The position numbers and the translations under genes were made by a program. Below the pieces are notes generated by a model that saw nothing but the letters and a program-made list of their open reading frames with translations, was not told where the DNA came from and ran no database searches. Positions 27,145 to 36,073 of a DNA stretch of 64,000 nucleotides are shown one piece after another (within the stretch, counting starts at the first letter, position 1; each line of letters begins with the position of its first letter). The stretch is taken from the NCBI RefSeq assembly GCF_001689125.2, contig NZ_CP015405.2, positions 4,304,501 through 4,368,500 on the forward strand, written 5' to 3'. This DNA comes from Blautia pseudococcoides (GTDB taxonomy: Bacteria; Bacillota; Clostridia; Lachnospirales; Lachnospiraceae).

Positions 27145-28359
27145 ATGTTTACGATCAACAATAATTATCTGAAACTTCAGGGCAGCTACCTGTTTTCCAA
27201 TATAGCAAAAAAAGTGGCTGACTATCAGCATCAAAACCCTAATGCAGACATGATCCGGCTGGGGATCGGTGATGTCACACAGCCTTTGGCACCGGCTATT
27301 ATAAAGGCACTTCACAGCGCAGTGGATGATATGGCAAATGCGGAGACATTCCATGGCTACGCTCCGGATAAAGGTTACGATTTTCTGAGAAATGCCATTG
27401 CGGACAATGATTACCGAAATCGTGGCTGTGATATTGAAGCAGATGAGATTTTTGTATCAGATGGAGCAAAATGTGACTCCGGAAATATCCAGGAAATTTT
27501 CGGACCGGATAATAAGATCGCTGTCTGCGACCCGGTATATCCTGTGTATGTAGACACGAATGTCATGGCAGGCAGAACAGGTAATTATAATCCGGACGCA
27601 CAGAATTATGACGGTATGATCTACATGCCCTGTGTGGAGGACAATCATTTTGTCCCTGAACTTCCAAAGGAAACTCCGAATATTATTTATCTGTGTTTCC
27701 CGAATAATCCCACAGGAGCAGGGATCACAAGAGCAGAGCTGCAGGAATGGGTGGATTATGCCAACCGCGTGGGCGCGGTGATCATTTACGATGCAGCATA
27801 TGAAGCATATATAACAGAAAAAGACGTACCTCACAGCGTGTATGAATGCAAAGGTGCGAGACATTGTGCCATCGAACTTCACAGTTTTTCAAAAAATGCC
27901 GGGTTCACCGGAGTCCGTCTTGGCTACACAGTAGTGCCAAAAGATCTGAAATGCGGCAGTGTATCCCTGCATGACCTCTGGTCCAGAAGGCATGGGACCA
28001 AGTATAATGGCGCGCCGTATATTGTACAACGGGCCGGGGAAGCTGTTTACTCCCCGGAAGGAAAAGAGCAGTTGAGAGCCCAGGTGGACTATTATATGAA
28101 AAACGCGAAGGTGATTTGCGAAGGCTTGAAAAATGCAGGATACTCCGTATCCGGCGGCATCAATGCCCCGTATGTGTGGCTGAAAACACCCGGCCGGTTA
28201 AGTTCCTGGGAGTTCTTTGATGAACTTCTCAGCAAAGCAAATGTGGTGGGAACACCCGGCAGCGGTTTTGGAGCACACGGAGAAGGCTATTTTAGACTGT
28301 CAGCCTTCGGAACCTATGAAAATACAGTGAAAGCGATCGAACGGATCACAAAGATGTGA
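27145..28359 (+). CDS. dapL: LL-diaminopimelate aminotransferase
   Basis: The 404-residue PLP enzyme of fold type I converts tetrahydrodipicolinate directly to LL-2,6-diaminopimelate for lysine and peptidoglycan synthesis. The N-terminal NNNYLKLQGSYLFSNIAKKV, then RLGIGDVTQPLAPAI and GYAPDKGYDFLRNAIA, are DapL hallmarks. The PLP lysine lies in ELHSFSKNAGFTGVRLGYTV. The start was set at ATG 27145 behind AAGGAG; an in-frame ATG at 27082 overlaps the previous gene and adds 21 residues unrelated to the family. It follows the ANTAR gene by 52 bases and may share its transcript. A terminator follows. Confidence 0.95.
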   Translation: MFTINNNYLKLQGSYLFSNIAKKVADYQHQNPNADMIRLGIGDVTQPLAPAIIKALHSAVDDMANAETFHGYAPDKGYDFLRNAIADNDYRNRGCDIEADEIFVSDGAKCDSGNIQEIFGPDNKIAVCDPVYPVYVDTNVMAGRTGNYNPDAQNYDGMIYMPCVEDNHFVPELPKETPNIIYLCFPNNPTGAGITRAELQEWVDYANRVGAVIIYDAAYEAYITEKDVPHSVYECKGARHCAIELHSFSKNAGFTGVRLGYTVVPKDLKCGSVSLHDLWSRRHGTKYNGAPYIVQRAGEAVYSPEGKEQLRAQVDYYMKNAKVICEGLKNAGYSVSGGINAPYVWLKTPGRLSSWEFFDELLSKANVVGTPGSGFGAHGEGYFRLSAFGTYENTVKAIERITKM

Positions 28360-28372
28360 TCAATAATATCCT

Positions 28373-28417
28373 GTCCCCAGGTATCTGGATTTTTCTGGAT
28401 ATCCCCGGGACTTTTTT
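28373..28417 (+). terminator. Rho-independent terminator after dapL
   Basis: GTCCCC...GGTATC (28373-28385) pairs with GATATCC...GGGAC (28398-28411), followed by TTTTTT at 28412-28417. Confidence 0.75.
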
Positions 28418-28444
28418 AATTTATAGAAAAAGGAGAACTGTGAT

Positions 28445-29776
28445 ATGGAATTTGCAGCAGGTATTTTAAAAAAGGAAACACTGGAGCTTCCGCAGATACT
28501 GGAAGTTAAAGAATCAGACCGGGAAATCCTGGTGGAGGGAACTGTTCACAGTATCAGAAATATGGGAGAGATCGCCTTTGTGATCCTGAGAAAAAGAGAC
28601 GGTCTGCTGCAGGCGGTATGGGAGGAGGGGAAGACAGATCTTTCCATTTGCCATTTGAAGGAAGGAGACTGTGTCCGTGTCTCAGGTACCATTCATGAGG
28701 AGGAAAGAGCGCCGCATGGAAAGGAACTGCGGCTTTCAAAGGTTGAGATCCTGTCATCTCCCGCCGCGCCTCTTCCGCTTGCCATAGACAAATGGAAGCT
28801 GAACACATCTCTGGAGACTAAACTGAACCTGCGCCCCATATCTCTGCGGAATATAAAGGAAAGGGCCCGTTTTAAGATTCAGGAGGGTGTGTGCAGGGCC
28901 TTTCGTGAATTTTTATACAGCCAGGGATTTACGGAAGTACATACTCCGAAAATAGGATCAAAAGGGGCGGAGGGCGGTTCCAGCCTTTTTAAATTCAGTT
29001 ATTTCCACAAGCCCGCCATTCTGGAGCAGAGCCCACAGTTTTATAAACAGATAATGGTGGGGGTATTTGACAGGGTGTTTGAGACGGGCCCTGTGTTCCG
29101 TGCGGAGAAGCATAACACAAGGCGGCATCTGAACGAATATACCAGCCTGGATCTTGAAATGGGGTATATTGACAGCTTTATGGATATCTGTGCCATGGAG
29201 ACAGGGTTTCTCCGGTATACAATGGAGCTGCTGAAAAAAGAATACGCCAAAGAGCTGAAGATTCTGGGGATCAGGCTGCCGGGAACCGATAAAATTCTCT
29301 GTGTCCGTTTTACCGAAGCAAAAGAGCTGGTGTCTGAAAAATACCGCAGGAAAATTAAAAATCCGTTTGATCTGGAGCCGGAGGAGGAGGAACTGATCGG
29401 TCGGTACTTCAAAGAGGAATATGATTCGGATTTTGTGTTCGTCACACATTATCCCTCCAAAAAAAGGCCCTTTTATGCAATGGATGACCCGGAGGATGAA
29501 CGGTTTACCCTGAGCTTTGATCTGCTGTTTAAAGGTCTGGAGGTGACAACCGGGGGACAGCGTATCCATGACTACAATATGCTGACCGGGAAATTGGAGA
29601 GAAGAGGCATGAGCCGGGAGGGGATGGAGCAGTATCTGGATACCTTCAAGTACGGTATGCCACCCCATGGGGGCCTGGGTATTGGCCTGGAGAGGCTTAC
29701 CATGCAGCTTTTAGGTGAAGATAACGTGAGGGAAGCCTGTCTTTTCCCAAGAGATATGAACCGGCTGGAACCGTAG
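28445..29776 (+). CDS. aspS: Archaeal-type (non-discriminating) aspartyl-tRNA synthetase
   Basis: This 443-residue class IIb synthetase has an OB-fold anticodon-binding domain (1-105), then motif 2 FETGPVFRAEKHNTRRHLNEYTSLDLEMG and motif 3 GLGIGLERLTMQLL. It lacks the GAD insertion of the bacterial AspRS, and its short length matches the archaeal/eukaryotic-like AspRS2 seen in some Clostridia. Such enzymes can charge both tRNA-Asp and tRNA-Asn with aspartate. The neighbouring gatCAB genes would then convert Asp-tRNA-Asn to Asn-tRNA-Asn. A close relative, AsnRS, is the alternative; the neighbour genes favour AspRS2. ATG 28445 follows AAGGAG by 8 bases. Confidence 0.88.
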   Translation: MEFAAGILKKETLELPQILEVKESDREILVEGTVHSIRNMGEIAFVILRKRDGLLQAVWEEGKTDLSICHLKEGDCVRVSGTIHEEERAPHGKELRLSKVEILSSPAAPLPLAIDKWKLNTSLETKLNLRPISLRNIKERARFKIQEGVCRAFREFLYSQGFTEVHTPKIGSKGAEGGSSLFKFSYFHKPAILEQSPQFYKQIMVGVFDRVFETGPVFRAEKHNTRRHLNEYTSLDLEMGYIDSFMDICAMETGFLRYTMELLKKEYAKELKILGIRLPGTDKILCVRFTEAKELVSEKYRRKIKNPFDLEPEEEELIGRYFKEEYDSDFVFVTHYPSKKRPFYAMDDPEDERFTLSFDLLFKGLEVTTGGQRIHDYNMLTGKLERRGMSREGMEQYLDTFKYGMPPHGGLGIGLERLTMQLLGEDNVREACLFPRDMNRLEP

Positions 29777-29795
29777 AGAAAAGGAGAATATTGTT

Positions 29796-30092
29796 ATGGC
29801 AAAACAGATCATAGATGATACCGTTATGGAAAATGTGGAAATTTTGGCAAAACTGGCCCTCAAACCCCAGGAGCGGGAAGCCGCCAGGGAAAAAATGCAG
29901 GAGATGCTGGATTATGTAGATAAATTAAATGAGCTGGACACAGAGGGAATCCAACCGCTTTCCCACACCTTTCCGGTGGAAAATGTTTTCCGGGAGGATA
30001 TTGTAACAAACGGGAACGACCGTGAGGCCATGATAAAAAATGCGCCCAGGAGCAAGGACGGCCAGTACCAGGTACCGAAAACAGTGCAGTGA
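29796..30092 (+). CDS. gatC: Asp-tRNA(Asn)/Glu-tRNA(Gln) amidotransferase subunit C
   Basis: The 98-residue helper subunit belongs to the GatCAB complex. It begins with the helix DDTVMENVEILAKLALKPQE and carries the conserved LDYVDKLNELDTEGIQPLSH and DIVTNGNDREAMIKNAPRSK segments. GatC wraps around GatA and GatB and stabilises the complex. It lies 19 bases after aspS with AAAGGAG 10 bases before the ATG and is followed closely by gatA. Confidence 0.95.
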   Translation: MAKQIIDDTVMENVEILAKLALKPQEREAAREKMQEMLDYVDKLNELDTEGIQPLSHTFPVENVFREDIVTNGNDREAMIKNAPRSKDGQYQVPKTVQ

Positions 30093-30119
30093 CAGCGGTT
30101 GAAGATGGAGGTTAGGGAT

Positions 30120-31589
30120 ATGGAGATCAAAGAAATGACAGCCCTCACTCTGGGCCGGGCCATTAAGAGCAGAGAGGCAGGCGTCAGGGAAGCGGTGAAA
30201 GCATCTCTGGACCAGATCGGAAAGGTGGACAGCACACTCCACGCCTTTCTGGAGACAGATGAAAAGAAAATATATGACAGGGTGAAAGAGGTAGAGAGCG
30301 GTATAAAAACAGGAAAATATACAGGCCCTCTCGCCGGTGTTCCTGTGGCGGTAAAAGACAATATTTGTACCAGGGACAGAAAGACCACCTGCGCGTCCAG
30401 GATTCTGGAAAATTTTGTTCCGCCATACGATGCGGAGGCTGTACGCAGAATGGAAGATGCGGGAATGATCGTCATTGGCAAAACCAACATGGATGAATTT
30501 GCCATGGGCAGCACCTCAGAGACCTCAGCCTATGGCATTACCAGAAATCCCTGGGATACAGACAAAGTGCCGGGCGGTTCGTCAGGAGGCTCCTGCGCGG
30601 CGGTGGCAGCGGATGAAGTGTTCGCCGCATTAGGAAGTGATACAGGCGGTTCTATCCGTCAGCCGGCCGCTTACTGCGGTGTGGTGGGAATAAAGCCCAC
30701 CTACGGAACCGTATCCAGATATGGCCTTATAGCATATGCCTCATCCCTGGACCAGATTGGACCGGTGGGAAAGGATGTGTCCGACTGTGCGGCACTGCTG
30801 GAGACTGTGGCAGGGTATGACCCAAAAGACAGCACTTCCGTGATGCGGAAGGATCTGCAGTTTACCGGATATTTGAAAAAGGATTTGCGTGGAATGAAGA
30901 TTGGGATTCCCAGGGAATATCTGGCGGAAGGTCTGGAGAAGGATGTGAAGAGGGCGCTTGTGGATGCGGTGCACCTGATGACAAGAAACGGTGCCATTGT
31001 GGAATTCTTCTCCCTGGGCCTGGTGGATTATGTGATCCCTGCTTATTATATTATCGCCTCAGCGGAGGCAAGCTCCAACCTGGCCCGTTTCGATGGCGTA
31101 AAATATGGTTACAGGACAGAGGTGTTTGAGGGACTTCACCACATGTATAAAAGAACCAGGGCTGAGGGCTTCGGGGAAGAGGTGAAGCGCCGGATCCTGC
31201 TTGGTTCTTTTGTGCTGAGTTCCGGCTACTATGATGCGTATTACCTGAAAGCCCTGAAAGTAAAGGCAATGATAAAGAAAGCGTTTGACCAGGCTTTTGT
31301 TAAGTATGATATGCTGCTTGCGCCTGCGGCTCCTTCTACCGCGCCAAAGGTTGGGAGCAGCCTTTCGGAACCGCTGAACATGTATCTGAGTGACATTTAT
31401 ACAGCAGGGGTTAATCTGGCAGGCCTTCCTGCCATAAGTGTTCCCTGCGGCAGGGACAGCAGTGGCATGCCTGTGGGACTGCAGTTTATCGGGGATTGTT
31501 TTCAGGAGAAAAAAATCATACAGGCCGCATATGCCTATGAACAGATCAGGGGAGAGTTTCCCAAAGCACACGGAAAGGGGGTAAAATAA
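30120..31589 (+). CDS. gatA: Asp-tRNA(Asn)/Glu-tRNA(Gln) amidotransferase subunit A
   Basis: This 489-residue amidase-signature enzyme releases ammonia from glutamine for the GatB site. The catalytic Lys lies in VAVKDNICT (about 77), and the Ser-cisSer-Lys triad partners in GGSSGGSCAAVAADE (about 150) and GSDTGGSIRQPAA (about 175). The start was set at ATG 30120, 9 bases after GGAGG (30106-30110); the frame is open from a TTG at 30099 that overlaps the ribosome site. The stop overlaps gatB by one base (TAATG). Confidence 0.97.
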   Translation: MEIKEMTALTLGRAIKSREAGVREAVKASLDQIGKVDSTLHAFLETDEKKIYDRVKEVESGIKTGKYTGPLAGVPVAVKDNICTRDRKTTCASRILENFVPPYDAEAVRRMEDAGMIVIGKTNMDEFAMGSTSETSAYGITRNPWDTDKVPGGSSGGSCAAVAADEVFAALGSDTGGSIRQPAAYCGVVGIKPTYGTVSRYGLIAYASSLDQIGPVGKDVSDCAALLETVAGYDPKDSTSVMRKDLQFTGYLKKDLRGMKIGIPREYLAEGLEKDVKRALVDAVHLMTRNGAIVEFFSLGLVDYVIPAYYIIASAEASSNLARFDGVKYGYRTEVFEGLHHMYKRTRAEGFGEEVKRRILLGSFVLSSGYYDAYYLKALKVKAMIKKAFDQAFVKYDMLLAPAAPSTAPKVGSSLSEPLNMYLSDIYTAGVNLAGLPAISVPCGRDSSGMPVGLQFIGDCFQEKKIIQAAYAYEQIRGEFPKAHGKGVK

Positions 31590-33037
31590 TGGGAAAGCAA
31601 TATGAGACAGTCATTGGCCTGGAGGTGCATGTGGAGCTTGCTACGGCTGCAAAAATATTCTGCGGGTGCTCTGCAAAATTCGGTGGGGCGCCCAATACCC
31701 ATACTTGTCCGGTATGTACCGGAATGCCCGGGTCCCTGCCTGTCCTGAACAAACAGGTGGTAGAGTATGCCCTGGCCCTTGGGCTGGCTGCCAACTGCCG
31801 GGTAAACCGCACCTGTAAATTCGACCGTAAGAATTATTTTTACCCGGACAATCCACAGAACTACCAGATCTCCCAGTTATATCTCCCCATCTGTTACGGC
31901 GGATTTCTGGAAATTGAGACGGCATCCGTGAAGAAAAAGATCAGGATCCATGAGATGCACATGGAGGAGGATGCCGGAAAGCTGATCCATGATGCCTGGG
32001 AAGACTGTTCCCTTGTGGACTACAACAGAAGCGGTGTACCGTTGGTGGAGATCGTATCTGAACCGGATATGAGGAGTTCTGAGGAGGTTATTGCTTATCT
32101 GGAAAAACTGCGCTTGATCTGCCAGTACCTTGGTGTCTCGGACTGTAAACTTCAGGAGGGATCTATGCGGGCGGATGTGAATCTGTCTGTGCGGGAGGCC
32201 GGGAGCAGTGAACTGGGCACCAGAACGGAGATGAAGAACTTAAACTCCTTTAAGGCCATTGCCAGAGCTATTGAAGGGGAGCGTGAACGCCAGATTGAGC
32301 TTTTGGAAGAGGGGAAATGCGTGCAGCAGGAGACAAGAAGATGGGATGACAATAAGGAATATTCTTATGCTATGCGTTCAAAAGAGGATGCCAAGGATTA
32401 CAGGTATTTTCCTGACCCTGATCTGCCTCCTGTTGTGATCAGTGAGGCGTGGACAAAACGGATAAAAGAGCGGCAGCCCGAGCTTCAGGAGGAAAAGGCA
32501 GGGCGCTATGAGAAAGAATTGGGTTTGTCTGCCTATGACGCCTGGCTTTTAACACAGTCCAGATACCTGGCAGATTTGTTTGAACAGACAGTCAGCCTTC
32601 TGGAAGAGAAAAAGATTGCCGGCGGGCCTAAAAAGGCAGCCAATTGGTTTATCGGTGAGACCCTGAGGCTATTAAAAGACAGAGGAATGGAAACAGAAGA
32701 GATCCGCTTCACACCCGGGCATCTGGCGGGCCTGATCGCAGTCTGTGAAAAGGGGGAGGTGAACAACCGGACGGCAAAAAAGGTGTTTGAGATCATGTTT
32801 GACAAAGATATAGACCCGGTTTCTTATATAGAAGAAAACGGTCTGAAGTCTGTCACAGACACAGGCGCGCTGGAGCGTGTGGTGGATAAAGTGCTGGCCG
32901 GGAATCCCAAGACAGTGGAGGAATACCAAACCGGGAAAACAAAGGTTCTAGGTTTTCTTGTAGGCCAGGTTATGAAAGAGATGAAAGGAAAGGCAGACCC
33001 ACAGACGGTGAACCGGCTTTTGAGTGAAAAACTGTGA
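31589..33037 (+). CDS. gatB: Asp-tRNA(Asn)/Glu-tRNA(Gln) amidotransferase subunit B
   Basis: The 482-residue kinase-like subunit phosphorylates the misacylated amino acid and amidates it with ammonia channelled from GatA. Motifs seen are YETVIGLEVHVELAT, the zinc site with CGC...CPVCTGMPGSLP, DRKNYFYPDNPQNYQISQ, EDAGKLIHD and RSGVPLVEIVSEPD. The YqeY/tail domain with VNNRTAKKVFE lies near the C-terminus. The start codon shares a base with the gatA stop, which indicates coupling. It ends the aspS-gatCAB operon. Confidence 0.97.
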   Translation: MGKQYETVIGLEVHVELATAAKIFCGCSAKFGGAPNTHTCPVCTGMPGSLPVLNKQVVEYALALGLAANCRVNRTCKFDRKNYFYPDNPQNYQISQLYLPICYGGFLEIETASVKKKIRIHEMHMEEDAGKLIHDAWEDCSLVDYNRSGVPLVEIVSEPDMRSSEEVIAYLEKLRLICQYLGVSDCKLQEGSMRADVNLSVREAGSSELGTRTEMKNLNSFKAIARAIEGERERQIELLEEGKCVQQETRRWDDNKEYSYAMRSKEDAKDYRYFPDPDLPPVVISEAWTKRIKERQPELQEEKAGRYEKELGLSAYDAWLLTQSRYLADLFEQTVSLLEEKKIAGGPKKAANWFIGETLRLLKDRGMETEEIRFTPGHLAGLIAVCEKGEVNNRTAKKVFEIMFDKDIDPVSYIEENGLKSVTDTGALERVVDKVLAGNPKTVEEYQTGKTKVLGFLVGQVMKEMKGKADPQTVNRLLSEKL

Positions 33038-33191
33038 TCCTGCAGAGTAGAACTTTACAACTTATTTTTAATCGCTTATACTGTCTTTAAGACTATCCGG
33101 GTAATAGGATAAAACAGCAGCACAGCCGCTGCAGTCATTCCGCGTTTGTATTCTGAACGCGGCATGTGGACGGAAAGAAAAGGAGACAGTT

Positions 33192-33971
33192 ATGGAGATC
33201 AGGGAATTTCAGGAAAAGCTCAAAGAAACACTGGAGCTGGCTGTAAGAAACGGAAAAAAGATACACGCAGATACAGTGGAAGAACTTTTTGCCGGAAACG
33301 GGCTCACAGAAGGTCAGATACAGAAAGTATATGAATACCTGGCTGTTCAGGGAATCCAGGTGGAGGGAAAGAAGAGGCAGACAGCAGACGCACCTTCGGA
33401 ACAAGGAGAAATTGATCCAGGCGGGAATGAGGACAGTGGGGAAAAAGAAGAAAAAGCTGCGTTATCCCAGGAAGAACTGGAATATCTGGAGGATTACGAG
33501 AGCATACTTTCTGATATACCCAAAGAGAAGCCCGGGGAGAGGGAAAGCCTTTATAAAGGGGTATTGAACCATGAGGATGCGGCAAAAAAACGTCTGGCAG
33601 AGCTGTATATGTCTCAGGTAGTAACAACGGCAAGAGAGCTGAAACACAGGGAAGTCTTTATCGGTGATATGATAGCAGAGGGAAATATCGGTCTGCTGAG
33701 TGCCATTGAAATGCTTCATGAGGCCCAGGACATCCACGCATTCCTCTGCGGGGAGATCAGAAATGCCATTCTGCTCATGCTGGAAGAGCAGACGGACCGG
33801 AAGCAGGGGGATGATATCCTTGTGGAGAAAGTACGTGATCTGGAGACAAAGATCAAAGAACTTCTGGAAGACGAGGAGGTCAAATACAGTGTGGATGAAC
33901 TGGCTGCCTTTCTGGACATGGACGTGGATGAAATACAGGCTGTGCTGCGGCTGACCGGTGACGATAAATAG
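33192..33971 (+). CDS. Sigma-70-like protein lacking region 4
   Basis: The 259-residue product begins like sigma-A region 1.1 (residues 1-58, with VEELFAGNGLTEGQIQKVYEYL), followed by an acidic linker and a region 1.2-like stretch. Region 2 is recognisable at about 128-175: AKKRLAELYMSQVVTTARE then DMIAEGNIGLLSAIEM, matching AKNRLxExNLRLV and DLIQEGNIGLMKA. The aromatic -10-melting residues expected in region 2.3/2.4 are poorly kept (FLCGEIRNAILLMLEE). A region 3-like helix bundle ends the protein (YSVDELAAFLDMDVDEIQAV), and region 4 is absent. It may be a degenerate sigma factor or a regulator that competes for core polymerase. It stands alone, 155 bases after gatB, with GGAG before the ATG. 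Confidence 0.75.
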   Translation: MEIREFQEKLKETLELAVRNGKKIHADTVEELFAGNGLTEGQIQKVYEYLAVQGIQVEGKKRQTADAPSEQGEIDPGGNEDSGEKEEKAALSQEELEYLEDYESILSDIPKEKPGERESLYKGVLNHEDAAKKRLAELYMSQVVTTARELKHREVFIGDMIAEGNIGLLSAIEMLHEAQDIHAFLCGEIRNAILLMLEEQTDRKQGDDILVEKVRDLETKIKELLEDEEVKYSVDELAAFLDMDVDEIQAVLRLTGDDK

Positions 33972-34134
33972 GAGGGCGGAACAAGGGACTGTGCTGTGTG
34001 GAAACGGTGAACAGCAGCACTTCATATATTTTTTATAGAATAAACATAGCCAATTCATTGAATAATTCACAAAAAAGTGGCATACTTAAACCATAGATTT
34101 CCCAATGGATCAGGAAATCATGGAGGAAAAACAG

Positions 34135-35997
34135 ATGGAAGTGAAAGACAAAAAACCTAAAAAACCAATTATGTTCTACTATGCCATTGTCATAGTCGTT
34201 CTGATTCTGCTGAATACCCTGCTTGTGCCCTCGATCGCGGAGCGGAGTATCAAGGAAGTCAGATATGATGAATTTTTAAATGATTTGGACGGCGGCAAGA
34301 TAGATGAGGTAAAACTGGATGATGACACCATTTATTATACCGTGAAAGACGGCGATAAGACACAGGTTTACAAGACGGGAAGAATTAATGATCTGCAGGA
34401 GGTTGAACGGCTGGATAAAGCGGATGTGAAATTCGCCAAGGAGATTCCCACAAGGCAGTCCCCAATCCTCACCTTCCTGCTGTCCTGGATCATCCCCATT
34501 GCTATTTTCTTATTCATCGGTAACTGGCTGAGTAAGAAGATGATGTCAGGCATGGGCGGGGGAGCCGGGGCCATGAGTTTTGGAAAGAGCAATGCCAAGG
34601 TCTATGTAAAATCTACCAATGGCATTATGTTCTCAGACGTAGCCGGGGAGGACGAGGCAAAGGATCTGCTGACAGAGATCGTGGACTATCTCCATAACCC
34701 TGAAAGGTACCGGGAAATCGGTGCATCCATGCCGAAAGGCGCCCTTCTGGTAGGCCCTCCGGGAACAGGTAAGACGCTTCTGGCAAAAGCCGTGGCAGGC
34801 GAGGCCAACGTTCCCTTTTTCTCCATATCGGGCTCTGAATTTGTGGAGATGTTCGTTGGTATGGGTGCTGCCAAAGTACGTGATCTGTTTAAGCAGGCCA
34901 ATGAAAAAGCACCCTGTATCGTATTTATTGATGAGATTGATACCATTGGTAAGAAGCGTGACGGCAACATCAGCGGCAACGATGAGCGTGAGCAGACACT
35001 GAACCAGCTTCTGACCGAGATGGACGGATTTGACGGTTCCAAAGGTGTCGTGATCCTGGCGGCAACGAACCGTCCCGATTCCCTGGATGCGGCTCTGCTC
35101 CGTCCGGGTCGTTTTGACAGGCGTATCCCTGTGGAACTTCCTGATCTGCAGGGGCGTGAGGAGATCCTGAAAGTCCATGCCAAAAAAATCAAAATATCCG
35201 ACAACGTGGATTTCCGTGAAATTGCCAAGGCTGCATCCGGCGCATCGGGAGCGGAACTGGCTAATATTGTAAATGAAGCGGCATTGAGGGCTGTTCGTGA
35301 CAGAAGAAAGTTTGCCACACAGGCAGATATGGAGGAGAGCATTGAGGTGGTCATTGCAGGATACCAGAAGAAGAACCGTGTGCTTTCCGAGAAAGAGAAA
35401 CTGATCGTTTCCTACCATGAGATTGGCCATGCGCTGGTAGCTGCCATGCAGACAGATTCCGCACCTGTCCATAAGATCACCATCATACCCAGAACTTCGG
35501 GAGCCTTGGGATACACTATGCAGGTGGAGGATGGGGAACATTTCCTTATGTCAAAAGAGGAACTGGAAAATAAGATCGCTACGTTTACAGGCGGGCGTGC
35601 GGCGGAGGAATTGATTTTCCATTCCGTTACAACGGGTGCGTCCAATGATATCGAGCAGGCGACCAAATTGGCAAGAGGCATGATCACCCGGTTTGGTATG
35701 AGCGACGAGTTTGATATGGTAGCCATGGAAAATGTGACAAACCAGTATCTTGGTGGTGATACCTCCCTGGCATGTTCCTTTGAAACCCAGACCCTCATTG
35801 ATAAAAGGGTGGTGGAACTGGTGAGAGAACAGCATGAGAAGGCATATAAGATCCTGCAGGAGAATATGGGAAAACTGCATGAGCTGGCAAAACACCTGTT
35901 TGAGAATGAGACCATAACAGGAGAAGAGTTTATGAGGATCCTCCATACCCCGCTTCCTCAAATAGAGGAAAACCGGGAACCACAGGCAGCAGAATAA
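34135..35997 (+). CDS. ftsH: ATP-dependent zinc metalloprotease FtsH
   Basis: The 620-residue membrane AAA+ protease has two transmembrane helices (about 15-32 and 115-137) flanking an extracytoplasmic domain. The AAA module has Walker A GPPGTGKT (about 207), Walker B CIVFIDEID, the pore motif FVGMGA and SRH RPGRFDRRIPVELPD. The M41 zinc protease motif HEIGH lies near 428. It degrades membrane and regulatory proteins. The start was put at ATG 34135, 8 bases after GGAGG (34122-34126); an in-frame ATG at 34105 lacks a ribosome site. A perfect 20-bp bidirectional terminator follows. Confidence 0.97.
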   Translation: MEVKDKKPKKPIMFYYAIVIVVLILLNTLLVPSIAERSIKEVRYDEFLNDLDGGKIDEVKLDDDTIYYTVKDGDKTQVYKTGRINDLQEVERLDKADVKFAKEIPTRQSPILTFLLSWIIPIAIFLFIGNWLSKKMMSGMGGGAGAMSFGKSNAKVYVKSTNGIMFSDVAGEDEAKDLLTEIVDYLHNPERYREIGASMPKGALLVGPPGTGKTLLAKAVAGEANVPFFSISGSEFVEMFVGMGAAKVRDLFKQANEKAPCIVFIDEIDTIGKKRDGNISGNDEREQTLNQLLTEMDGFDGSKGVVILAATNRPDSLDAALLRPGRFDRRIPVELPDLQGREEILKVHAKKIKISDNVDFREIAKAASGASGAELANIVNEAALRAVRDRRKFATQADMEESIEVVIAGYQKKNRVLSEKEKLIVSYHEIGHALVAAMQTDSAPVHKITIIPRTSGALGYTMQVEDGEHFLMSKEELENKIATFTGGRAAEELIFHSVTTGASNDIEQATKLARGMITRFGMSDEFDMVAMENVTNQYLGGDTSLACSFETQTLIDKRVVELVREQHEKAYKILQENMGKLHELAKHLFENETITGEEFMRILHTPLPQIEENREPQAAE

Positions 35998-36000
35998 ATA

Positions 36001-36069
36001 AACCGGCCCCTGTTGTTATACGCGGAACAGCGAATATAGCTGTCCGGTATATAACAACAGGGGCCGGTT
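36001..36069. terminator. Bidirectional terminator between ftsH and the permease gene
   Basis: A perfect 20-bp stem (36001-36020 with 36050-36069) with a 29-base loop lies between two convergent genes. T-rich sequence follows on the plus side and an A-rich 5' flank (T-rich on minus) allows use in both directions. Confidence 0.85.
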
Positions 36070-36073
36070 TTAC

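Noticed and set aside
29912..30514. 200-codon minus-strand open frame across gatC and gatA
   Set aside because: Both plus-strand genes are certain and the frame has no motif.
35400..35450. HEIGH in FtsH as a broken active site
   Set aside because: The zinc motif requires only H-E-x-x-H, which is intact.
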